From: Galbula dea
Lineage: Eukaryota > Chordata > Aves > Piciformes > Galbulidae
Assembly: GCA_013399015.1 (NCBI GenBank)
Contig: VWZX01009108.1
Span: forward strand, 132,218 to 196,217
DNA: 64,000 bases
Direction: 5' to 3'
Positions 27,201 to 39,200 of the stretch are shown here, in pieces. A model generated the notes under the pieces. That model did no database searches, was not told where the DNA came from, and was given only the letters and a program-made list of their open reading frames with translations. Both the position numbers and the translations under genes were made by a program. How positions within the stretch are numbered: the first letter of the stretch is position 1; each line of letters opens with the position of its first letter.

Positions 27201-30200
27201 ACATTGGATGCTTTTGGAGATAAAGCTAAGACAGAAAAATCCTTCAAACTCTAGTATTTCCTGAATTTTGCAGTGTATTCCCTCAGACTGCATGCAGTAG
27301 GGTTTTGTTTTCAGCTGTTTGTGCTGCTGTGTTGTCCCACACTAAAACTGGGCTTCTATGCATAGCAGAAGGTGACTGCAGAAAGAAACCCAAGTAGTAA
27401 TAAACTGGAAAGCAATCTCAGCCAAACCCTGTTGTTCACAATGGAATTTCATTTCTTTTTCAACTCTAGATTTTTACACTGCTCTTTCAGCAAACTCTTA
27501 ATGTGCTGACACTCTTCTCCTTGAAGAGCTTGTCTGGTTTCCTTCAGGAAGAGAATTACCTTTATTGCATGGTTTCTTACAGTCAAATCATGCAAGCATT
27601 TTGATGAAAGTCAAGGCCTAATAACAGAGACTGATTAAACTCTACAGCTATGGGTGGGGTATTTTGTTTTACTATAGTTAACCACCAGCAAAACTCAAAT
27701 GAAATTGTCCACTGAAAGATTCCCTTCCAAAAAGGGAAGAATCTCAGAGTATAGAATTGCAGCTAAAAGTAATGCTTCAATAATTGTGCTTAAAAACATT
27801 CATCCAGAAAATAAGCCACTTTGATGAAAAGCTTGTTTGTTTGCTTCAATTCTCAACTGTATTTTCCTCTTGTTTTTTTTTTTTTCCCCCTCCTCCCTCC
27901 CCAAACGCTAAGGTGGAAGGAGATACAGTCACCTTCTCCTTTGAAATGCGGAGTGGGCGTGAGCACAACACTCCAGACAAAGCCATGTGGGGCTTTGCTT
28001 GCACTGTTCGAGCACAGGTACTCAAACCCTGACAGATTCCATGGCTTAGGCTCAGCTTCAATCTATCTTCTGTCTGTGCCACACTTCAGATCAAGCAAAA
28101 ATGTCCTTCAGAGGTAGAAGTTATGGCTGAAATGTAAAGCAGTAATAGCTTGCTTATTATGGCAATAAGATAAATCATCTTTTATACTTTAAAAGACTTT
28201 CAAGATAGAATCATAGAATGGTCAGAGTTGGAAGGGGCCTTAAAGATCAGCCAGTGCCAACCCCCCTGCCTGCCAGGGACACCTCCCACTAGAGCAGGTT
28301 GCCCACAGCCCCAGCCAGCCTGGCCTTCAAAGCTTCCAGGGATGGCTGAGGCTTCCACAGCCTCTCTGGGCAACCTGTTCCAGTGTCTCCCCACCCTAAC
28401 AGGGAAGGAAGTTCTCCTCAAAAGTTCTAGATGTTTGGCTTCCTCAACTAGTGATACCCTGGGGCATGGTCTGTCTAGGGTTTTATGAAGCTAGCTATTA
28501 CCAAATATGTCTTCTCCATCTCCTGTCATTGGCACTGAGCTTGGATGAAGTCCCTTTAATACCACTTGCTGCTTGTAGGTCAGGATTTCTTTGGAGAGAT
28601 GAGTGTCTTGTCACAACCTGGGAACCAGAGATTTAAAGAGGGAATAATTCCAGCCTGTAGAGAAGAGAGGGGAGGGACACTGGGATCAAACAAAAGGAAA
28701 CTCAAATCCCACTACCAGCAAGCCAAGACTAGGCCTGGGAGGTGCCAGATCTGCAGGCCAAAGAATGACTGAAACTAGAAAGAACTTTTATTGTTTCTTT
28801 TCTTTCTTGGTTCAGGACAATAGTGTTTAAATCCTTTATTTCTTGGCCTGAGAGAGTTGTACTTATAGATTGCTTTTAATTGTTAAGCTTTTTCAGTATG
28901 CCTCTGTGTAGGAGACATAGATACCTGTATCTTTATAATCTTATAGATAAACCTACTCTCCTATCTTGACATTTCCTGGGGAAGGATTTCATGGTTGATT
29001 GAGTGCAACTTATCACTATTCCTCCTGCAGGAGTCCTCTGAGGATGTGTCAGGAGGTTTGCCATTCCTAGTTGACCTGGCCCTTGGCCTTTCTGTGTTAG
29101 CTTGTTCAATGCTACGAATATTATACAATGGACCAGAAATTACCAAAGATGAAGAAACCTGTCAAGAGCTCTTAAGATCTAAACTGTTACAAAGGTAATA
29201 GAAATAAAGGGAAGTGCTTTGATCTGAGTTGTTGCCATGTGGGGTTTTTTTTTCTGAGGGAAGGTGACTTGTAGTTGTGCTTAAGTCTCGTGTTTTAAGG
29301 TGATGTTGTGATAGTTTCTCTGGCAGAGTTTGATCAGCAGCTCTGGGTTGTCTAAAGCCAAGGGAATATTCTCTAGAAGGGAGATTTTGTTTAGAATCAG
29401 TGGAGGATTTTAGTATGTGATCTGTACTGTGGTATTGACTAATGTTAAGGTGGAGGAGATAAATCCTTTCCATCTGCTTTTATTTGTTGTTCCAGGTGCC
29501 AGTGGCAGGTGGAGGCTAATGGGGTGATATCTCCAGCCCTCACACCAAGTCCCTCTCCACTGCCTCTCACTATTGATGAGGACAGAGAGTTCACATACCC
29601 CTCTGATGTCCTGGTGCCTCCTGTTGGACACTACTTTGATCTGCCTAGGATTAGGCTGCCTCCAGGAATCATGATAAAACTCAGGGAAATTTCTGGACGT
29701 GCAAGGCCTCAATTTAGACCAAGTATCAAGTAAGTACTCATTGTTTCACTCTTCTTTTTCTCTCCTGACTTTTCCTGCTGGCAATGTTTGGTGTCAAAAG
29801 GAGGAAGGTAAAAAAAGCAGCAGTGAGGATGCAGCATGCCTGTCGTGTGTGGTGTGTTCTGCATTCCATGTTCTGTATCTCCTGCTCTGTGAAGGCAGCA
29901 TCTTAGTGATCTGGAAATGTAGAGAGGAATTGTCAAAGTTTGCCTCTTGCTCTTTCTTAATCAGTTTGGCTTTTCCTGTAACCCTAGGGAAGTGATTCAG
30001 CCAGAAGTGATGGAGGAGATGGTAGTTTCATGTGTGATTAAACACTTGAATTTGGTTGATGCACTCCAGTCCCTGATAAATTTCCAGTATCAGGAAGAAC
30101 ATGCTGAAGAATATGATTTACTGTGTAAAATTATGGGAGAGACCTTTAAGAAGCTAAATGCCATGGAGAGACAACTGCAGGTAAAAATAAAATGGCATAA

Positions 30201-33200
30201 AAGAACAGAAGGCTTTTTGGGGGGAGAATAAATATGAATTAACAGCATTTAGAAACATAGAAATACAAAATGTACTAGGATATTTTTTTTCTTTGAAGAT
30301 CTTTTCTGTTCCTTCAGGGGAACAGTTGCCCTAAGTGTTATTTTTATCTCTATATTAGAGTGTGGCAGAGCTGGAGCAGAAGTGGCAGAATGAGGTGGAT
30401 GATGCCATGCATGGAAAGCTGGAGAACAATGTCCCCTTCTTCTATGATTATCACTTCAATGAGGTAAGCCCTGTGGCTGCTGGGGGTGCTCCTGCTTTCC
30501 TGTTGCTCTCCCAATACATGTTCATCCTTTTCCTTCCCTTTGTTCAGAGCAAGATGAAAGAACTTGAACTTCTGTGTTCAATGAAAGAAGTTTCTTTTGA
30601 TGGAAGTGATCTTGAGAACGTGGTCCTGGCATTAAGGTCAGTAGCTGGCTATGGAGTGGGCTGTTTAGGGAAGGTACTTGAAGATAGGCAACTGTAGGCA
30701 GCTGTGGAATTGCAGTGAGTTCCAAAAGTAGTTGTGCAGAGTTAAAGCTGCATATATAAAGAAACACTAATCAAAGTAGGCACTTGAATCTCATTGTACC
30801 TTGTGACACTCCATGATATGGAACAGGCTTCTGTGAAAAAGAAGCTGGCACTAAATATTTCAGGAACATTTTATGTCTGATTCCATTCAGGGCTGGTAGA
30901 CCTACAGAAAGAAAAAGCAGATGAGCTTCTCATCTGGGATGCAAATACTTGTAAAACTTAATTTTACTGCCTGACTACCAAAAGCTGATTAAATAGAAAC
31001 ATTTGTGCTAAGTAGATACTAACATTAGTACCTAGTAATATTAATACTAGTACTTAGTAAGCTTAGTTTCTTTTCTTTTTTCTGCTTTCTACTTGGTTGG
31101 TGTAGAACAAATAGATTGCTGCTCTGTGTCTTCTTTCAAATAACCTTTCTCACAGTAACACTTTATTTCAGCAGGCTTTAAAACATAATTGAGTTTGCTG
31201 CTGTGATTTTTTTCTTTCATAATCCTAGGGAGAAGTTTTTTCAGGAGGTGAATTCCCTGATACAGAAGACTTACCATCCTCTAGGAAAAACAAAAACATT
31301 AGTGAAGAGCTTGATGAACAGAGCAGAGCTGTTGCTGCATGTCACTATTGCAGCACAGTCTGGTATCACAAGAAGTATATCTGGTACCCCTGCAGAGACT
31401 CCAGGTATGGATCTCACTGCCAGCACTGGACTTTCTTTTCTTTTATTCTAAAGATATAACTGATTCCTTTACACTTATTTCCCTCTTTCACTGAAAGTAA
31501 AATTAACCCTTTTCCAAGTAAAATAAGTTTTTCCAGTGAGTGAGTCTGTTTTCTGATTTCCATAGCTGATGGTAAATTCAAGTCTGAGGATTGCCATGTG
31601 GAATTTTAACTGTAATATCCTGAATTATTAGGGGGGGAAAAAAAAAGCTTCACCTAATCAAAACTAACTTGAACCAATACATGAAGCCAGGAAGGTTCTG
31701 AGAACACTTGAGTTGCAAGGTCTTGCATAGACTGTGTTTTCCCCACCCTATGTTCCAGCTTACACTAGCATGCCCACAGTGATTTTAAAATCAGTCTGTA
31801 AATAAGCTTCTACCCCAGGAGTGATCTTGATTCCTGTTGTATGATATTGCAGCCTGTAAGTCAGCATCTGAAACCAAAGTGATCTCTCACGCCGTCCGCC
31901 AGCCCGTGTTCCTCCGCAGCATGTCAGCGCCGTCTGACTTGGAGATGATTGGGAACGAAGACATCGAGTTTGCTCGCTCGAGTCAAAGGTAGAGGAGGCT
32001 TTCATCCCCCCCTCAGCTGCCCTGCACTTATGTGACCTGTGGTGGTAAAATCAGCAGCAACTTTGCCTGTGTTTCCATAGGCGCCGGCATGTCACCAGCC
32101 ACAGGAGCAGCTCTTTCACTCTCCTCCAGTCGTTGGCCATTGAGGACAGCAGAGATAAACCCACGTACAGTGTCTTACTGGGCCAGCTCTTTGCCTTCAT
32201 TGGCACCAATCCTGACCAAGCGGTATGTCACCTGAAATGGGCCACAGCAAACTCTCACAGAGTCATTAAGGTTAGGGAAGACCTCTCAAATCGTTGAGTC
32301 CAACTGTTAACCTCACACTGATGAGTCACCACTTAACCCGTGGCCCTCAGCACCACATCTCCATGTTTTCTGAACCCCTCCAGGGATGGTGAGTCCACCA
32401 CTGCCCTGGGCAGCCTGGGCCAGGGCTTAACCACTCTTTCAGTGAAGACATTTTTCCTAATAGTCAATCTAAGTCTCCCCTGGTGCAACTCGAGGCTGTT
32501 TCCTCTCAGCCTGTTGCTTGTTACCTGGGCAAAAAGACCAACCCCCACCTCACTCCAGCCTCTTTCAGGGAGTTGTAGAGAGCTAGAAGGTCTCCCCTGA
32601 GCCTCCTCTTCGTCAGACGAAACAACTCCAGTTCCTTCAGCTGTTCCTCACAAGGCCCTCCCCAGTGCTTAGTCCAGGAGGACAATCCCTGCCGTAGTCC
32701 TGCTGCCACCCTAGTGCTGATCCAAGCCAGGATGCTCTTGGCCTCCTTGGCCACTTGGGCACACTGCTGCCTCATCTTCGGCCGCTGTCAACCAACACCC
32801 CCAGGTCCTTTTCCCCCAAGGCAGCTTTCCAGCCACTCTGCCCCAAGCCCGAAGCATTGCAAGGGGGGTTTCTTACTTGTGTGTCATTAGCAAAAACAAC
32901 CACAATCTTGCAGGTATCCAGCAGCAGTTTTCTGCTAGCTGCTCAGACCAGGTGGCGACGTGGGAATACAAGGAAGCAAGCCCTGGTGCATATGAGGGAG
33001 CTGCTGACAGCAGCTGTTCGGGTCGGTGGTGTGACACATCTCGTGGGCCCAGTCACCATGGTTCTTCAGGGAGGCCCAAGGTTTGTTTATTTCTCCAAAA
33101 GAGAATCAAATGTTTTGGTCTCTGTAGAAGATGGAAAATTGCTCTAGGCAAAGACAAACCATGAGAAGTGATTGTGAGGGCTCAAGTCTGCAGGAAGAAG

Positions 33201-36200
33201 CTTGCAACAACCTCTTTGCCCCTTATGAGGCTTGTCTTTATTTGGCACTTCCCTTTCGTGCTGGGATGACACCATTACACACACAGATGTAGTTATATCC
33301 ACAGATATGATTATAGAGGATCTTACTCTCCTATCTTTTAAAGTCATGCTACTGATACTGTCATCTAAATTGATGAGTATTTTGTTTGTAGTCAGACTTC
33401 AGTCATGTCAGGTAGAACTACATCCTGCTTATGTTTCAGATTGAAACAGTCAGTTGCACTGTTGCTTCTGAATCTCCCTTGAGTAATTCTTAAGATGTGC
33501 TGTATTTGCAAGATTGTCCATTTCATTTAACCTAGAAAGCCTACCCTTTCAAACCTCTCCCAACAGAATTGAGGAGCTCACCTGTGGTGGGATGGTGGAA
33601 CAAGTCCAAGAAGCCTTTGGAGAGACGATGACGTCTGTGGTCTCGCTGTGTGCTCGCTACCCCATTGCTTGTGCAAATAGCATTGGCCTCTTGTGCACTA
33701 TACCATACACAAGGTATGGAAGTATTTCTTGCAGAAAGGACAGGAGGACATCCAGAGCTCTCCTGACTAGATGCCGCTTTAAGGAGGAGCATGATAGAGT
33801 AGAAAGGAGAGGCATGATACTGTATAAATGTGCTGCCTTTCTCTTCATACTGAGAGATGTGTGAAAACACCCTGCTAAATTCTCTCAGAATACAGAATTT
33901 TGTCTGGGGAGGACATGGGAGAGGCAGAACCATCTTTCTGCAAAGTGAATCATAAAAATAATCATCTAGGTTAGAAGAGACCTTTAAGACCATCAAGTCC
34001 AACCGTTAACCTAACACTGCTGAGTCACCACTAAACCATGCCCCTAAGTGCAACATCTACATGTTTCATGAACCCCTCCTGGGATGGTGACTCCACCACT
34101 GCCCTGGGCAGCCTGGGCCAATGCCTAACAACTCTTTCAGGGAAGAAATCTTCCCTAATACCTAACCTGAACCTCCTGTGCTGTAACTTGAGGCCATTTC
34201 CTCTTGTCCCATCACTTCTTCCCTGGGAGAAGAGACCAACCCTCACCTAGCTCCAACCTCCTTTCAGGGAGTTGCAGAGAGTGAGAAGGTCTCCCCTGAG
34301 CCTCCTCTGCTCCAAGGTGAACAACCCCAGTTCCCTCAGCTGCTCCTCACAACACTTGTGCTCTAGACCCTTCCCCACTTTCCTTGCCCTTCTCTGGCCA
34401 CACTCCAGCACCTCAGTGTCCTTCTGGCAGTGAGGAGCCCAAAATGGAACCCAGCATTTGAAGTAATGAATAAGTAATCTGAATTGCAGAGTTAACAGCA
34501 GGTTCTGGGTTTTCATTGTGCCTGGTTTTAGTGATTAGAAGTTACTGAAGCAAACTCTGCATTTCTCCTCTCCTGCAGGAGTGAAGAGAAGTGTTTGGTA
34601 CGCAGTGGTCTGGTCCAGCTTATGGACCGGCTGTGTAGCTTAAGCAGCCAGACAGAATCCAGTTCAAATGAAAAGCAGACTAAGAAACAGAAGGTGGCCA
34701 CCATGGCTTGGGCTGCTTTCCAGGTGCTAGCCAATCGCTGTGTGGAGTGGGAGAACGAAGAAGGTAAGAATCCTGCCAAATCTAGTTGCACTGTGCACTT
34801 TAGACTTACCCAAGTGTCTGAGAAGTGGTGTAGATGTGTTTAGAATGAAGCCTTCACTCACCAGGGCTCCAGGTCTGTGTGGTTTCTTTAGAAGACACAA
34901 GTGGATGCAAAAATCAATTTTTCTTGTTGGTTTTGTTGTTTTTAATTCTAGCCTTTTTTCCTCCTCTTGGTAGTGTTTATGTTGCAGATCATTTCAGGTC
35001 TTCCACTTGGTTCTATCTAGCCATAACCAGAGGTTCTGGAGACCCTGAGGGAACCCCTATGTATTTCTCCTGTGATAGGATTCACCCATAACATACATAA
35101 ACTCACAGACATGTGGCTGTTGGCTCATGGGACGTAGATGTTGGCTGAGGTCTTACTTTGAACTAAAGACCTTTCTTATAGAGAAGTTTTTGCTGTAGCA
35201 AAACAACTTCTTTTTTACTCTTTTCAGCTTCTGAGGAAGGAATCTGGATTGTTCATTGCAGTTGTGTATTCTTGCCTTACTTCTCCAGGTGGTTCCACAG
35301 AAGCTGTTCACTCTGGTCTGGCTCGCCAGGTCTCCAGCCTCCTTACCAACCACCTCGCCCGAGCGACAGAATGTTGTGGGAATCAAGCTGCAGGCAATGA
35401 TGCACTTCAAGATGTCCTCAGTCTTCTCAATGATCTGTCAAGGTACTAGGCCTTTGTCTCTGCAGTATTTTTTTTGTCTGTGAGGGATTTTTTTGTTACA
35501 GTAGTGAAGGTAAAATAACTTTCAAAACCATTCTGAAGCTTGGTTATAAACTGAGCCTCGACTCAAGCTTAGTGTTTAGTCAGTGCTATCAGGTTATATG
35601 AGGTTTGTTACAGATCAGGCTTTCTCAGACACTGAATGTTTCCTGAGTACCCCTTGTAAATAATCAATTCTCTTGTTTGTAACCCCAAGAACATCATCCA
35701 ACAATCCATTTGGGTGTTTATCCTTTCAGGAGTCACATAGGTAAAGCAATCCTGAGCCAGCCAGCCTGTGTGTCCAAGCTTCTGTCACTTCTCTTGGATC
35801 AACGTCCTTCTCCAAAGCTGGTCCTTATAATCCTCCAGTTGTGTCGTGCTGCACTGCCTCTCATGAGTGTTGAGGATTGTGGAAACGTGGAATTGCCTCC
35901 CTGGAGTTACTCAGTACCTTCTCTGAACAGTGAACAAGATGATCCCAGTGACCCAGCCTCCAAGATTGCCTCTCTGCTGTTGGCAAAGCTGGCAGATTAT
36001 GTAGTACCAGGTACCCACATCCTTTTGGTGTCATGCTGATTTGAGAAATTGCCAACTTCATGTTTCTGTGAGGAGCTTTTGTACTGGCAGAAAGCTCAAG
36101 TAGGAAAAGGTATCTAATATTTCAGTGTGGAAAAAAATAGGCTCTATTTTTCTGACTTTCCATCTGCTTCTCCATTTCACTGTTCCCAAACTAAGCTGTG

Positions 36201-39200
36201 TCTCACAGTGATGTTTTAGACACATCTTGGGTGGGTTAGCATTAGCTTCAAGGGCAAGAAAGTTTGTTGATGGAGCTCATAGTTGTATGTTTTTATTCTG
36301 GTTTTCTGTTTTCCTTTCTACATCAAGGCTGCCAGACAGTTCTTTCTCCAACTGCCTCTGAGCCAGACACTGCTTTGGCAAAAGCCAGCCCTAAAAATTC
36401 CATAAAAGGTGATAAAGATCCTGGAGAAGAAAGTGAGGCAGTGGATGGGAAGCTTTCTATTTTTATTCATAAAAGGGAAGACCAGTCATCCCATGAAGTC
36501 CTGCAGCCATTACTAAGGTAATCCTAACTCACCAGGTTGGAATCAGCACACATTTCACCCATTCCATTTCTCTTTGTTAGTGCTGTAGGAAAATGCATCC
36601 CTAGACATTAAAAGGAAAGGGGAAAGCTAAATGTCCTCCCAATTTGTTGGGTTTACTGGCAAAGGAATAAGAGAAAGCAAAACTGGTTTGTAGGGCTGAG
36701 GCTTAGCATGCTGTTACCTGGATAAAGAGGCATTTCACTCTCCTGACTGTGTGGGTGAGCAGCAGGAAGAATCTAAATCCCAATGCTTCTTGGACTTGTC
36801 TGTTCTGCAGGAGGCTATTTAATCATGATGAAAGCAGCAAAGCTGCAATAGAGCAGAGCATGCAGGTGTTTAAAAGGAGGAAAAGATATGAAGTGTGATG
36901 GTTTGGGGTTGACTTGCTTGCAAACCATGTAAACCACTAGCAAAGGAATCTGCAAACATCTTAATCTCTCTGCCGGCTTTCGATCCCTGCCCTAAAAGGG
37001 ATACTAAAAGGTGCAGCTGCTGAGTGTTCCTAGGTAAAAGGATAACTTGGAGCCCTCTGGCATTTGTGTTCAGAGAAAGCTAATTTCGTGATCCTTCTTT
37101 TTGAGGGGGGAGAAGGGTTGCTAATTGCTATGCAAATAACTCCATTCAGTACCGTTACATTCCTGTTGTAAATTGCAGTGCAGTTGGCTATGTCCTTAAC
37201 GAGCAAGCAAGTTTCTATTCCTCTTGAGCAATTCAGTTGCAAGGGGTGCTTTCAGATCATGTAAAAACACAGATAACACCTTAAATTGGGCTGTATTCTT
37301 CAGCTTGTTTTTTCCAGCGGTGAGAACAAAGCTAATGTGCTTTGGTTTCACTTCAACAGTAGCTCAGAAGGTCGCCCCTTCCGACTAGGAACCGGAGCCA
37401 ATATGGAGAAGGTGGTGAAAATGGATCGAGACATGACAAAGGTAAGCAAAGGAATAACTACAGAGTCAGTCAGCATCATAAAAACCAGTGGCCAGTCAGA
37501 TTTCTTGCTTTTTCCCTGCTGTTAAATCCTCTTTGTTAAATGTTCTTTAGTTTACAGGACTCTTCAGACAGATAACTTTCTGTGTAATGTTAGCATTATG
37601 TAGTTACTGCTGTAAATACTGGGGGAAATGATGAAAGAGTTCAGCTAATGCTTCCTCCAACCACTATAGGTCCTGTGTAAGCAGCCCCTTTAATATTCTC
37701 TTTCCTGAAGTGTTTCATGTATGTTGATAGTACCAATTTGAAACCACATATTTCAGTTTTCCTTTGTGTTCATGAGTATTTGCACCAGAAATACTGGCTT
37801 TTTGATCAGAGAAGAGAAATCATATTGTAAAGCTAAGAATGGAACATTAAAGGCAATGAATCCACATTGATCTCTGATCTCTTTGTAGATGAGAAAAAGC
37901 AGCAGAAGGAGTTTCTTATGCCCATGACTAACCCCTACACAGGAGGATGTTCTGATGTGATTCTGTGTGCTCTCAGTACTTTTACATGTGCAGAGAGAAG
38001 GGAGTTAAATGCATCCCATGGTGAGGCCAAACAAAGCTAACATTAGTCTGTCTTTCATGGCAATTTTCAGAGTGGCTGCTGTGAAGTTATTACAGAAGAA
38101 GCTGCTGCAGCTCTTCGCAAGGCAACTAAGTGGGCCCAGTCTGGTCTCATAGTGAGTGTTGGGCCACCCATAGAAACTGTCAATCCAGAAACTACCAGTG
38201 GCTTGTCCACTGGGGACAAAAAGAAGACTGCACAAACATCTATCTGCAGAGAGAGGAATTCTGAGCTTGCCAGGTAGGTCACTTGGATCCTGGACTTAGA
38301 GTCTGGATTCTGCAGTATCTGTAGCACTCTAGGAAATAATCTGTGTTCATAAACTTACCTTTTTTGGGGTGGATATTGGTGCTGGCAATTGAAGCTGCCT
38401 TTCCTTCTGTTGTTTTGAAATGAATGGGCAAACTGCTTTCTTCTCCTGGTTAGGACTGATCCTGTGAGGCCATTCATTAGTGGTCACGTTGCAAACAGCA
38501 TGGCAGCAGAGGTGATCGCTTTGCTCCACAGCTTGTTGATGGCACCAGAATCAAATGCAGCTCAGATATGGACAACTACTGCTGAAAAAGTAAGCCAACA
38601 GAAGATGAAGTATCAAATTCTACACCAAGCAAGTACTGAGTAGTTAAGAGATCTTGGTTATTAGCCTTTTTCTAAGCTGCTGCCTTCTGATTTACCACTT
38701 CTCACGCTTCAAAGCAGGAGGTGTAACTGCATAGAAGCAGCCTTCTCTAGTAGGTGGTAGCTATCTGGTGTCTTAGGGTGGAATAAATGATCAAATTACC
38801 CAGCATCAGAGAATGTGTTGTCATGAAGTGATTTTCCAGTAATAACACTCTGCTTAGGGAGTTGTCTTGCCTTTGCCTGGTAGTTGCTCTACCTTTGCTG
38901 TTCAGTCCTCTTTGCTTGGCCTCCGAGGATCCGAAGTGTTGGTTGCAAAGTACAGCACGTTGCTTTTACGTTCCTCTGGATCCTGTAGCACCTACTCTGT
39001 TGCTTGGGCTAAATCCATGAGCAAAGATGTATTAGTAACTCTGATTCTGAAGGTTCTTAGAGAATGGAGCTGGCTTTGATGGTGTTCAGGCTTCAGAGAA
39101 GGTAGAATATTCAGAGTTACACAATTCTCTTCCAGAAGAGAAATGAATTCTTCTGAGACTGTGTGGGCTGGAGGCTTGGGGTGTTGGTTTCTTGTCTGAG

